From NCBI GenBank assembly GCA_047518105.1, contig JAKZRQ010000173.1, forward strand, positions 1 through 38,979: a stretch of 38,979 bases of DNA, written 5' to 3'. This document shows, one piece after another, positions 1 to 7,258 of the stretch; position 1 is the first letter of the stretch; each line of letters opens with the position of its first letter. Source of the DNA: VXYL01 sp047518105. GTDB taxonomy: Bacteria; Pseudomonadota; Gammaproteobacteria; Pseudomonadales; Azotimanducaceae. Under the pieces are notes generated by a model. That model was given only the letters and a program-made list of their open reading frames with translations. It had not been told where the DNA came from and ran no database searches. The position numbers were made by a program, and so were the translations under genes.

Positions 1-138
1 CCCCGACGGAAAGTGTCCGTGCGGCGACCCTGGAATCCCTGAGCATGCCGAATGCCCACACTTGGGTGTGCATTCGTACACGGGTGGGCAGCGCTCTTCG
101 CCGCTTTCCATTTCGGTCTGCTTTTCCTTAGACTCTGC

Positions 139-168
139 GGCCTTGAGAAGACGGCCTTGAGAAGACGG
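139..168. repeat. 14-bp tandem duplication
   Basis: The unit GGCCTTGAGAAGAC occurs twice head to tail and is followed by a further GG. It looks like a recent slippage duplication in noncoding DNA upstream of prc. Confidence 0.8.
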
Positions 169-200
169 CACCCGTCTCGAGACCGACACGGCGCAGCGCC

Positions 201-232
201 AATGCGGCGGAAATGCGGCGGAAATGCGGCGG
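201..232. repeat. 11-bp tandem triplicate
   Basis: The unit AATGCGGCGGA is repeated at 201, 212 and 223, the last copy incomplete. It lies in the noncoding leader of prc, about 80 bp before the start codon. Confidence 0.85.
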
Positions 233-309
233 TGGTTGTCCATACGCGCATGGGTTACATTCCGCAACGCAATGTTACGCACGACGCCAAGTGCAAGGTT
301 GAACCGCCT

Positions 310-2427
310 ATGATGAATCGACTGTCCGCCGCCGCCGGCAACACCGGGTTGTTCGGGGCTGCGTTCATTGCGGCAATCGCCACCTTCGGTGCCTTGGCCA
401 GCGACGCGGACCGCATTCAACCCCTGCCCAGCCATTCGCGCACGAGCCTGGATATCATTGATCGGTTGCGCGACGGCCATTTCATCCGCAAGCCCCTCGA
501 TGACCAAACGTCGAGCCAGATGTTCGAGAACTACCTCGATCTTCTCGACGCGAGGCGCCTGCATTTCACCGCTGCGGATATCGCCGCGATGGAAACCTAC
601 CGGCTGGTTCTCGACGATGCGCTGCGGAAAGGCGACGTGGAACCGGCGTTCGCGATCTACAACCGGTATCGCCAACGAGCGCTCGAACGCGTTGCCTACG
701 AGGAGGCGTTCCTGGACCAGGGCTTCGAGCAGCTTGATTTCACTGCGGACGAGGTGCTGGAGATCGATCGCAGCGAGGCGCCGTGGCCGGCGACACGTGC
801 CGAGCTGGAGGATCTGTGGCGGTTGGATCTGAAGAGCAGGGTGCTGAGTGCGAAACTCGCTGGCGAATCCCTCGAGGAGATCGACGATGCGTTGTCGGTG
901 CGGGTCAAGAATCGGAACCGATCGATCCGCCAGACCCGCAGCGAGGACGTGTTCCAGAGCTATATCAACGCCTTCGCGCTCACCTACGATGAACACACCC
1001 AGTACTTTTCGCCGCGCGATTCCGAGGACTTCGGCATCTTCATGTCGCTATCCCTTGAGGGGATCGGCGCCGTGCTCGAGACCCGGAACGAGTACACCAT
1101 CGTCCGGCGGCTCGTGAAGGGAGGCCCGGCGGACAAAGGTGGCCAGTTGAAGCCCCAGGATCGGATCATCGCTGTTGGCCAGAGTGAGAAAGAGCCCTTT
1201 GTCGACATCGTCGGATGGCGCTCGGACGACGTGGTTCAACTGATCCGTGGCCCCAAGGGCTCGCCGGTGCGGCTGAAGATCATTCCCGCAGGGTTGGAGG
1301 AAGACGAGAGCCGTATCGTTCAGATCGTCCGCGAAGCCGTGAACCTGGTGGAACAGTCGGCCGGCAAATCGTTGCTGACCCTGGAGAGCGGCGGTCGGGA
1401 GCATCGCGTCGGCGTCATCGTGGTGCCGACCTTCTACGTTGATTTCAAGGCCATGCACGCTGGCGACTCGAACTACAAGAGCACGACGCGCGACGTGGCG
1501 CTTCTGATTCGTGAACTCAAAGAGGAACACATCGACGCGTTGATCGTCGATGTGCGCAACAACGGCGGCGGTTCGCTCCAGGAAGCCGTGGAGCTCACCG
1601 GGTTGTTCGTCGAATCGGGGCCCGTGGTCCAGGTGAAGAGCCTGCGGGGGCGTCCGCGGGTGCTTAGGGATCGCGACGAATCCGTCGTCTGGCAGGGCCC
1701 GCTGGCCGTGATGGTCAACCGCTACTCCGCTTCGGCGTCGGAGATCTTCGCCGGTGCGATCCAGGACTACGATCTCGGAATCGTGGTGGGTAGCCGAACG
1801 TTCGGCAAGGGAACGGTGCAGACATTGATCGATCTGCCGCGCAGGCGTGGTCAGCTCAAGGTGACGGAACGCCAGTTCTACCGGGTGTCGGGCGTGAGCA
1901 CTCACTACAACGGGATCGTTCCCGACATTGCCTACCCGACGCCGGAGGATCTGCTCTACCGGGAACGGCGGGGCGGGGGCGCGATCGACAGCACCGGCGA
2001 CGTCGCGCCAACCGGACATGCGTCCGCAAACCGATTCGGCCCGGTTCTAGCTAGGCTGCGCAGCCGCCACGAGGCGCGCACCAAGACCGACTCGGATTTC
2101 GCCTACCTCAAGGCCAAGCGGGAGTACATCGAGCACCTTCAGGAGCGGACCGTTCTGTCGCTGTCGGAGGCTACCCGGCTGGCGGAGAAGGATGCCGACG
2201 ACGCCTGGGACTTGCGCTTGGAGAACGACCGCTTGATTGCCAAGGGCGAAGAGCCCGTGGCGAACATGGAAGAGTTGGCCGACCGGGACGAGCCAGACAC
2301 TGACGAGGAACCAGCGTACGACGACGATACCCTGGTGCGCGAAACGGCCAATATCCTCATCGACTACATCGGGCTCTCCACCGGCCTCGCGTTGGCGGAT
2401 GGCGCGGTCAAGCCCGTTATCCAGTAG
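310..2427 (+). CDS. prc: Tail-specific carboxy-terminal processing protease (Prc/Tsp, family S41)
   Basis: This is a periplasmic serine protease that degrades or trims proteins from their C-terminal tails and is involved in lipoprotein and peptidoglycan-enzyme turnover. From the ATG at 310 it is 705 residues, close to E. coli Prc (682). The N-terminus has a hydrophobic segment ending in an Ala-rich stretch (about residues 14-30), suitable as a signal peptide. A PDZ domain lies at about 240-320. The S41 catalytic dyad is seen as SASASEIF with Ser475 and FGKGTVQ with Lys500, 25 residues apart as in the family. The C-terminal part matches the Prc-specific DUF3340 helical region. The ATG at 310 was preferred to the open frame back to 52 because it places the signal peptide at the N-terminus. 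The gene converges on thrS. Confidence 0.93.
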   Translation: MMNRLSAAAGNTGLFGAAFIAAIATFGALASDADRIQPLPSHSRTSLDIIDRLRDGHFIRKPLDDQTSSQMFENYLDLLDARRLHFTAADIAAMETYRLVLDDALRKGDVEPAFAIYNRYRQRALERVAYEEAFLDQGFEQLDFTADEVLEIDRSEAPWPATRAELEDLWRLDLKSRVLSAKLAGESLEEIDDALSVRVKNRNRSIRQTRSEDVFQSYINAFALTYDEHTQYFSPRDSEDFGIFMSLSLEGIGAVLETRNEYTIVRRLVKGGPADKGGQLKPQDRIIAVGQSEKEPFVDIVGWRSDDVVQLIRGPKGSPVRLKIIPAGLEEDESRIVQIVREAVNLVEQSAGKSLLTLESGGREHRVGVIVVPTFYVDFKAMHAGDSNYKSTTRDVALLIRELKEEHIDALIVDVRNNGGGSLQEAVELTGLFVESGPVVQVKSLRGRPRVLRDRDESVVWQGPLAVMVNRYSASASEIFAGAIQDYDLGIVVGSRTFGKGTVQTLIDLPRRRGQLKVTERQFYRVSGVSTHYNGIVPDIAYPTPEDLLYRERRGGGAIDSTGDVAPTGHASANRFGPVLARLRSRHEARTKTDSDFAYLKAKREYIEHLQERTVLSLSEATRLAEKDADDAWDLRLENDRLIAKGEEPVANMEELADRDEPDTDEEPAYDDDTLVRETANILIDYIGLSTGLALADGAVKPVIQ

Positions 2428-2498
2428 ACGCGTCCGGCGGCAGCCCCAAGGCCGTATCCTGGCGCCAAGAAGCGGTTTCGCGTTCCCATTGAACGACG

Positions 2499-4328
2499 TC
2501 AAGCGGGCACGAACTCCAGCGATCGATTGTTGATCGTCTTCGCCAGCCCGGCCTCGAATTCCGCGAACGGCATCGTCGTTTGCTCCCGCACGCCGTAGCG
2601 GCGCAGGGTCACCGTGCCAGCCGCGGTCTCGCGCTCGCCGACGATCAGGAGATTCGGAATCTTGCGTGTCGTGGCATCGCGAATCTTCTTGGATACCGTA
2701 TCGCTCTCGGAGGCGAGTTCGGCGCGCACGAAGTTGGCGCGCAGCTTGTCGACCAGGCTGCGGGCATAGTCGCCGTAGTGCTCGGAAACGGTAATCACCC
2801 GAACCTGCACCGGCGCCAGCCACGTGGGAAAGGCGCCGCCGAAGTGCTCGATCAAGAGCGCCACGAAACGCTCATGGGTGCTTAGCGGTGCCCGGTGGAC
2901 GCAGTAGGGAACGTGCTCGGCGCCGTCGTCGCCGATATAGGTTAGCCCGAGTCTAGGCGGTACCGCGAAATCGAGCTGCACCGTCGAAAGCTGCTCGAGC
3001 TTGCCGGTCACGGTGCGGAACATGACGTCGATCTTGGGCCCGTAGAATGCCGCCTCGCCTAGGCCGTCCGCGTAGTCGATGCCCATCGCGTCGAGCAGGC
3101 CGGCGATGATCGCTTCGGTGCGTCTCCAGTCTTCGGGCGCATCCACGTACTTCTCCCGACCCTTGGGGTCCTCGGGATCCCACCGTGAAAAACGAATCGT
3201 GTAGTCCTCCAGGCCGAGAATGCGGTACGCCTCGCCGTATTGCGAGATCACCTGGCGGAACACCTCTTCGGTCTGGGCCTCGGTGCAGTAGATGTGGGCG
3301 TCGTTCATGGACAGCATGCGCACCCGGGCGAGGCCGGAAACCGCACCCGACGCCTCCCAGCGGTAGACCTGGCCGTACTCGGCCAGCCGCAGAGGCAGCT
3401 CGCGGTAGCTGCGCAGCCGGGCTGCGTAGATCTTGTGGTGGTGCGGGCAGTTCATGGGCTTCAACATGTAGCTCTCGCGGATCGAGGCGCCGCCGGGCGT
3501 CTCTTCCACCACTTCCATCGGCGGGTACATGCTTTCCTTGTAATGGTCCAGATGCCCGGTCTGCGCGTACAGGCTGGCCTTGGCGATGTGCGGGGTGGCG
3601 ACCCGCTCGTAGCCCGCCTTGAATTCCAGTTCGACGGCGAGCTTCTCCAACTCGTCGCGGATGACGGTGCCGTGGGGCATCCACAGCGGCAGGCCGCGGC
3701 CGACTGCATCGTCGAAGGTGAACAGGTCGAGTTCCCGGCCGAGCTTCTTGTGATCGCGCTCCAGGGCCAGCTCGTGGGCGCGGACGGCTTCGTCCAAGGC
3801 CGCCTTGTCGGCGAACGCCCACGCGTAGATGCGCGTCATCATGACGTTGTTCGAGTCGCCCCGCCAATAGGCGCCGGCGACGCTGCGCAACTTGAACGCG
3901 TCGCGGGCGATGTCGCGGGTGGACTCGACGTGGGGGCCTTCGCACATGTCGAGGAACGGTCCGTTGCGGTAGAACGACAGGCTCGCGAGTCCGTTCTTTT
4001 CCACCAGTTCCAGGGCGTACTCGCGCTTGTACGGTTCGCGCATGTCTTCCAGGCGGGCGAAGGCGTCTTCCACCGGGACCTCCTCGTGGTAGAAACGCTG
4101 TCCCTTCTTGAGGATGCGGCGCATGCGCCGCTCGAGCTCGGGGAAGTCGGTCTCGGTGATGGGCTCGGACAGGATGAAGTCGTAGTAGAAGCCGTCGTCG
4201 ATCGGCGGGCCGAATCCCAAGGTCGAGCCCTCGCGCATCTCCAGCACGGCCTGGGCCATGACGTGGGCGAGACTGTGGCGGATCCGGTAGAGATCCTCGT
4301 TCGCCTTGGATTCGACTTGCTTGGGCAT
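2499..4328 (-). CDS. thrS: Threonine--tRNA ligase lacking the N-terminal TGS domain
   Basis: This cytoplasmic class II synthetase charges tRNA-Thr. The start at 4328 gives 609 residues, against about 640 for E. coli. The first residues run directly into the editing domain (His18 and His22 of HSLAH; DMCEGPH with Cys129 and His133), so the usual N-terminal TGS (N1) domain of about 60 residues is absent. The catalytic core is complete: GAYWRGDSNN, the zinc site with Cys294 in MNCPHHH (E. coli has NCPGH), His345 in NDAHIYC and a third His in CVHRAP near the C-terminus, then the anticodon-binding domain from FPTWLAPVQV. Upstream lie a Thr-rich leader ORF and an intrinsic terminator, indicating control by attenuation. 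It is convergent with prc. Confidence 0.95.
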   Translation of the reverse strand: MPKQVESKANEDLYRIRHSLAHVMAQAVLEMREGSTLGFGPPIDDGFYYDFILSEPITETDFPELERRMRRILKKGQRFYHEEVPVEDAFARLEDMREPYKREYALELVEKNGLASLSFYRNGPFLDMCEGPHVESTRDIARDAFKLRSVAGAYWRGDSNNVMMTRIYAWAFADKAALDEAVRAHELALERDHKKLGRELDLFTFDDAVGRGLPLWMPHGTVIRDELEKLAVELEFKAGYERVATPHIAKASLYAQTGHLDHYKESMYPPMEVVEETPGGASIRESYMLKPMNCPHHHKIYAARLRSYRELPLRLAEYGQVYRWEASGAVSGLARVRMLSMNDAHIYCTEAQTEEVFRQVISQYGEAYRILGLEDYTIRFSRWDPEDPKGREKYVDAPEDWRRTEAIIAGLLDAMGIDYADGLGEAAFYGPKIDVMFRTVTGKLEQLSTVQLDFAVPPRLGLTYIGDDGAEHVPYCVHRAPLSTHERFVALLIEHFGGAFPTWLAPVQVRVITVSEHYGDYARSLVDKLRANFVRAELASESDTVSKKIRDATTRKIPNLLIVGERETAAGTVTLRRYGVREQTTMPFAEFEAGLAKTINNRSLEFVPA

Positions 4329-4350
4329 CGTGCGAACTTCCCTATTTGAA

Positions 4351-4387
4351 CAACAAAAACCCCGTTTGGCCGTCGCCATCCGGGGTT
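4351..4387 (-). terminator. Intrinsic terminator/attenuator in the thrS leader
   Basis: Read on the minus strand, AACCCCG pairs with CGGGGTT. An inner stem TGGC/GCCA closes a GACG loop, and TTTGTTGTT follows directly. It lies 22 bases before the thrS start codon, so it would end transcription before thrS unless prevented. Its position downstream of a Thr-rich leader ORF marks it as an attenuator. Confidence 0.8.
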
Positions 4388-4412
4388 GTTGGAGGGGCGG
4401 CCGGTCCAGGTC

Positions 4413-4448
4413 GGGGCCACCGTTGTACAGACGAGACTAGGTGGCCCC
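4413..4448 (-). promoter_or_regulatory. Leader hairpin overlapping the end of the Thr leader ORF
   Basis: Nine perfect base pairs form between GGGGCCACC (4440-4448 on the minus strand, including the last leader codons) and GGTGGCCCC (4413-4421). The proximal arm region can alternatively pair through GGAGGGGC (4444-4451) with GCCCCTCC (4391-4398), just before the terminator. These mutually exclusive pairings resemble the pause and antiterminator states of amino-acid attenuators. The exact switching scheme is inferred. Confidence 0.6.
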
Positions 4449-4499
4449 TCCACGCGTCGTGGTGGTGGTAGCCGTGGTTGTTTGTCCGAACGGGTACAT
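4437..4499 (-). CDS. Threonine-rich leader peptide of thrS
   Basis: This is a 20-residue ORF in front of thrS (25 residues if the in-frame ATG at 4514 is used). After MYPFGQ it has TTT, one Ala, then TTTTT, and it ends in RGGAT, giving nine Thr codons (ACA, ACC, ACG). The run of Thr codons followed by a hairpin and a terminator is the architecture of ThrL-type attenuators: ribosome stalling when charged tRNA-Thr is scarce would favour read-through into thrS. The likely -10 box (4510-4515) places the transcript start at about 4499-4503, so the ATG at 4499 would be at or within three bases of the 5' end and translated without a Shine-Dalgarno. The peptide itself is not expected to have a separate function. 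Confidence 0.75.
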   Translation of the reverse strand: MYPFGQTTTATTTTTRGGAT

Positions 4500-4509
4500 G
4501 ACGGCGCGG

Positions 4510-4537
4510 ATCATAAGGCTTGCTGGCCCGATTGCAA
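4510..4537 (-). promoter_or_regulatory. Sigma70-type promoter of the thrS leader
   Basis: On the minus strand, -35 TTGCAA (4532-4537) and -10 TATGAT (4510-4515, five of six consensus bases) are separated by 16 bp. The predicted transcript would start only a few bases before the leader ATG at 4499. The in-frame ATG at 4514 overlaps the -10 box, so it would not be transcribed from this promoter. Confidence 0.6.
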
Positions 4538-4608
4538 GTTGCGTGGAAATCCGTTTGAGTAGGCCCATGGAAACGCGACCCCGAGAGTGCTTGGAACGTC
4601 GCTCGCAT

Positions 4609-5034
4609 ATGGGACGGCGTGTTCCGGTCTTCGCGGGCATCCTGGCGTTGGCGCTAGCCGCTTGCACCCAAAGCAACCCCGAAGCCGAACAAGCCGCCTA
4701 CGAGGCCACCAAGCCTTGGCTCGCGTTGATGGACGCTGGCGAGTACGAGAAGTGCTGGGAGGCCGCGGCGCCCTGGTTCCGCGAGCAAGTCGGGACTGTG
4801 GACGCGTGGCGAGCCAAGGCCCACGAAACCCGCGATCCACTGGGCGCGCTCGGCTATCGCGAACTGCGGACCACGACTTTCGCCAACAACCCCATGGGCG
4901 CGCCCGACGGCGAGTACACCATCGTGGTCTACGACGCCCACTGGCAAGTGGCGAACATCCTGGAGACCGTTTCCATGCAGCGCCAGGCCGACGGCTCCTG
5001 GCTCGTCGTCGGCTATCACGTCAAGCAGCAGTAA
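4609..5034 (+). CDS. DUF4019-type lipoprotein
   Basis: A 141-residue predicted lipoprotein. From the ATG at 4609 it starts MGRRVPVF, has a hydrophobic segment and a lipobox LALAAC, so Cys is about residue 17. The rest fits the DUF4019 pattern: a Trp in ATKPWLALMDAGEYEKCWE, a DPLGALGYRE segment, a GEYTIVVYD strand and a closing DGSWLVVGYHV. The molecular function of that family is not established. An open frame upstream to 4441 was rejected because it overlaps the thrS leader control region and lacks a signal peptide. It is divergent from thrS and three bases upstream of the thiolase-like gene, so the two may be cotranscribed. Confidence 0.8.
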   Translation: MGRRVPVFAGILALALAACTQSNPEAEQAAYEATKPWLALMDAGEYEKCWEAAAPWFREQVGTVDAWRAKAHETRDPLGALGYRELRTTTFANNPMGAPDGEYTIVVYDAHWQVANILETVSMQRQADGSWLVVGYHVKQQ

Positions 5035-5037
5035 GCG

Positions 5038-6150
5038 GTGTCGTTTCCGAACTCCGTCGCCATTGTCGGCGTGGGCGAGACCGACTACTCCCGCGAGAGC
5101 GGCCGAACCGAGCTTGCGCTCTCCCTGCAGGCGATCCTGGCCGCGCTGGACGATGCGGGCATCGAACCGAACGAAGTCGACGGCCTGATGAAGTGGTGGG
5201 TGGACACGAGCGCGGAAGCCGATGTGGCCGCGAACCTGGGCATTCAAGACCTCGCCTGGTGGGGCGAGATCAACCAGGCAGGCAACGTCGGTGCGGCGTT
5301 GGTGGCCCACGCCGCCGCTGCGGTCCACGCGGGGTTCGCCAAGGTCGTGGTCATCTACCGGGGGGTCAACGGTCGATCCGGGCGGCGCTACGGACGGGGC
5401 GATGTCACGGGACAGGGTGGCCGCGGCGGCGGCGCCGTTACCGGGCCCTACGGGCTGCTGACGCCCCAGCACGGCCTCGCCATGGCTGCCCGGCGGCGGA
5501 TGTACGAGACCGGGATCACCAGCCGTCATTTCGGCTTGCAAGCCGTGGCCCAACGGCGCCATGCCAACCGCAATCCGCGCGCGACGTTCTACGAGCGCAC
5601 CCTGACCCTGGAGGAACACCAGGCCTCGCGGCTCATCGTCGACCCGTTCCACCTGTACGACTGTTGTCTGGAAACCGATGGCGGCGGTGCGCTGGTACTC
5701 ACGTCCGTGGACCGTGCCAGGGAACTGGGCAAGCCCTTTGGGCTGATCCGGGCGGCTGCGCAAGCGGGGCCCGGCACGGGATCTCCCGCCACGCGCGCCG
5801 CCGAGCGCTTGTTTGCCATGGCCGGGATTGACCGTGCCGACATCGACGTGGTGCAGATCTACGATCACTTCGGACCGTTCGCGCTGTTCGCCCTCGAAGA
5901 CTATGGCTTTGTCGAAGATGCCGGCCGCTTCGTGGAGGAAGGCGCGACCAACTGGGACGGTGGCCGGCTACCGGTCAACACCTCGGGTGGCCACCTCTCC
6001 GAGGCGTACTTGCAGGGCATCAACCACTTGATCGAGGCGACCCGGCAGGTGCGTGGTGAATCCACCGCCCAGGTGCCGAATGTGGAGTTCTCCTTCTGCG
6101 ACACCGGCATCGGTACCGGTGCAGTAGTCCTCGAGCGAAGCGGATCGTGA
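5038..6150 (+). CDS. Thiolase-fold protein (lipid-transfer/SCP-x type), probable DUF35 partner
   Basis: A 370-residue thiolase-superfamily protein starting with GTG and VAIVGVGETDYSRESGRTE, typical of the lipid-transfer/acetyl-CoA acetyltransferase-like branch. Where degradative thiolases carry the nucleophilic Cys, this protein has GNVGAALVAHAAAAV with no Cys, so ordinary thiolysis is doubtful. It retains QIYDHFGPFALFALEDYGF and NTSGGHLSEAY, resembling steroid side-chain aldolases such as Ltp2, which work with a DUF35 partner. The next gene, overlapping by four bases (GTGA), is a DUF35 protein, which supports a two-subunit CoA-ester enzyme. The substrate cannot be read from the sequence. Catalysis of retro-aldol cleavage is an inference. 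Confidence 0.8.
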   Translation: MSFPNSVAIVGVGETDYSRESGRTELALSLQAILAALDDAGIEPNEVDGLMKWWVDTSAEADVAANLGIQDLAWWGEINQAGNVGAALVAHAAAAVHAGFAKVVVIYRGVNGRSGRRYGRGDVTGQGGRGGGAVTGPYGLLTPQHGLAMAARRRMYETGITSRHFGLQAVAQRRHANRNPRATFYERTLTLEEHQASRLIVDPFHLYDCCLETDGGGALVLTSVDRARELGKPFGLIRAAAQAGPGTGSPATRAAERLFAMAGIDRADIDVVQIYDHFGPFALFALEDYGFVEDAGRFVEEGATNWDGGRLPVNTSGGHLSEAYLQGINHLIEATRQVRGESTAQVPNVEFSFCDTGIGTGAVVLERSGS

Positions 6151-6578
6151 GGGATTGGCGGTTTGAGCGACCGCCGGGACTGCCGCAGCCGCAGCCCGAT
6201 GCCGAGGCGCGACCGTTCTTCGAAGCGCTGAAGAGTGGCCGTCTTGTGCTCCAATGCTGTACCGCCTGCGGTTCTCTGGCCCACCCGCCGCGTACGTTGT
6301 GCGCCGAGTGCCGGTCGTCCGATTTCCACTGGCAGCCGTGTTCCGGCAAGGGCGTCGTGTATTCCTTCGTGGTCACCCACCAGGCCGTGCATCCGGCCTT
6401 GGTTGGCTTTACGCCGATGGCGACCGTGGAGATCGCGTTGGCCGAGGGTCCGCACCTAGCGTCCAACCTTCTTGACGTGCCGCCCGAAGAAGTAGACATC
6501 GGAATGGCGGTGGAGGTCGTGTTCGAGGATGTGGGCAAGGGGATCGTGCTGCCGTTGTTCCGGCAATCTCGAAAATAG
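6147..6578 (+). CDS. Zn-ribbon/OB-fold protein (DUF35)
   Basis: A 143-residue protein with a GTG start overlapping the stop of the upstream thiolase-like gene by four bases, which implies translational coupling. An N-terminal helix (EARPFFEALKSGRL) precedes a rubredoxin-like zinc ribbon with Cys38-x2-Cys41 and Cys52-x2-Cys55. The OB-fold follows, including GKGVVYSFVVTHQAVHP. In this family the OB-fold binds acyl-CoA and positions it for the thiolase-like partner, as in ChsH2/Ltp2. The length is typical of stand-alone DUF35 proteins. It is cytoplasmic and probably an obligate partner of the preceding protein. Confidence 0.88.
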   Translation: MRDWRFERPPGLPQPQPDAEARPFFEALKSGRLVLQCCTACGSLAHPPRTLCAECRSSDFHWQPCSGKGVVYSFVVTHQAVHPALVGFTPMATVEIALAEGPHLASNLLDVPPEEVDIGMAVEVVFEDVGKGIVLPLFRQSRK

Positions 6579-6647
6579 TCCAATGCGTTTGCCGAACACT
6601 CGCCGACCTATGGCACTATTGCGACATCGCGTCCTAGGGGAAACAGC

Positions 6648-7082
6648 ATGGCATTGGGAACCATAAGGCGTGTTGTGATCGTCCTAGCAGTTGTGGGCTG
6701 CAACGCGGTATTCGCGGAATCGTTTGTTTGCACGAACGAAGCACTCGAACGGTTGATTGATCTAAGGTACGACAGCCCGGGTCAAGCCGTGCCTTGTGAA
6801 ATCCGCTATACCAAGCCCACGGAGGGCGTCGGCGAACAGGTGCTCTGGCGTGCGGAGCGGGAGGAAGGCTACTGCGAGGCGGAACTCGAGGGGTTCATTG
6901 CCAAACTCTCCGGCTGGGGCTGGTCCTGCACGGAAACCGGGGACGCTTCGGCGATTGAAGAACCGGCTGAATCATCCGCCGAAACCGAGGACCTGGACGA
7001 ACCCGAATCGGCCACCACCGAGTCGGAACCGGCCACCACCGAACCGGAACAGCCAGAAGCTAGCGAAGCGAGCGAGCCGTAG
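6648..7082 (+). CDS. Secreted hypothetical protein with acidic C-terminal tail
   Basis: A 144-residue protein that I do not recognise by name. The N-terminus (RRVVIVLAVVGCNAVFAES) is a signal peptide, probably cleaved after VFA. The mature part, about residues 25-98, holds conserved-looking Cys at FVCTN, VPCEIRY, GYCEAEL and WSCTE, compatible with two disulfides in the periplasm. The last 45 residues are low-complexity Glu/Ala/Ser/Thr/Pro with a repeated ATTESEP/ATTEPEQ unit. GGGGAAACAGC gives a reasonable ribosome site before the ATG. It follows the DUF35 gene by 69 bases, enough for its own promoter, and converges on pmbA across a structured repeat. Confidence 0.7.
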   Translation: MALGTIRRVVIVLAVVGCNAVFAESFVCTNEALERLIDLRYDSPGQAVPCEIRYTKPTEGVGEQVLWRAEREEGYCEAELEGFIAKLSGWGWSCTETGDASAIEEPAESSAETEDLDEPESATTESEPATTEPEQPEASEASEP

Positions 7083-7097
7083 CGAAACATTCGTAGT

Positions 7098-7245
7098 CCC
7101 GTGTGAGAACGCGCCAGCGTTCTCACACGGGTCCGCGCCCGGGGCCGGAACGAAGCCAACGCGCCGTCAGGCGCGCAGAATGCGCCAGCATTCTCAAACG
7201 CGCCCGCAACCGGCACGAAGCCAAACGCGCCGTCAGGGCGCGCCC
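7098..7245. repeat. Imperfect 67-bp tandem repeat of stem-loops between convergent genes
   Basis: A 15-bp perfect stem with a GCCA loop (7098-7131) begins the region. Two tandem units follow the order GAAYGC-GCCA-GCRTTC hairpin, spacer, CGAAGCC, CGCGCC-GTCA-GGCGCG hairpin. Unit 1 runs about 7107-7176 and unit 2 about 7178-7244. The first stem is GAACGC/GCGTTC in unit 1 and GAATGC/GCATTC in unit 2, a compensated change. There is no U-tract, so it is REP-like or a bidirectional barrier rather than a canonical terminator. Confidence 0.75.
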
Positions 7246-7258
7246 GCGCCCTGCGCCG

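Larger units (their letters stand above)
1..309. other. Region upstream of prc, no gene called
   Basis: The prc frame stays open upstream to position 52, but that stretch does not look like a Prc N-terminus and lies before a good start with a signal-like segment. I see no convincing gene here. It holds a 14-bp tandem duplication (139-168), an 11-bp triplicate (201-232) and a bulged inverted repeat at about 50-75 (GAATGC...GCATTC with an inner CACAC/GTGTG stem). A promoter for prc is expected here, but no clear -35/-10 pair could be picked. Confidence 0.5.

Noticed and set aside
52..309. N-terminal extension of prc
   Set aside because: The extra 86 residues contain tandem-repeat DNA and do not fit Prc; the ATG at 310 gives a signal peptide and the normal length.
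4329..4515. T-box riboswitch upstream of thrS
   Set aside because: No T-box bulge sequence (TGGNACCGCG type) or specifier stem was seen; the Thr-rich ORF and alternative stems explain the leader better.
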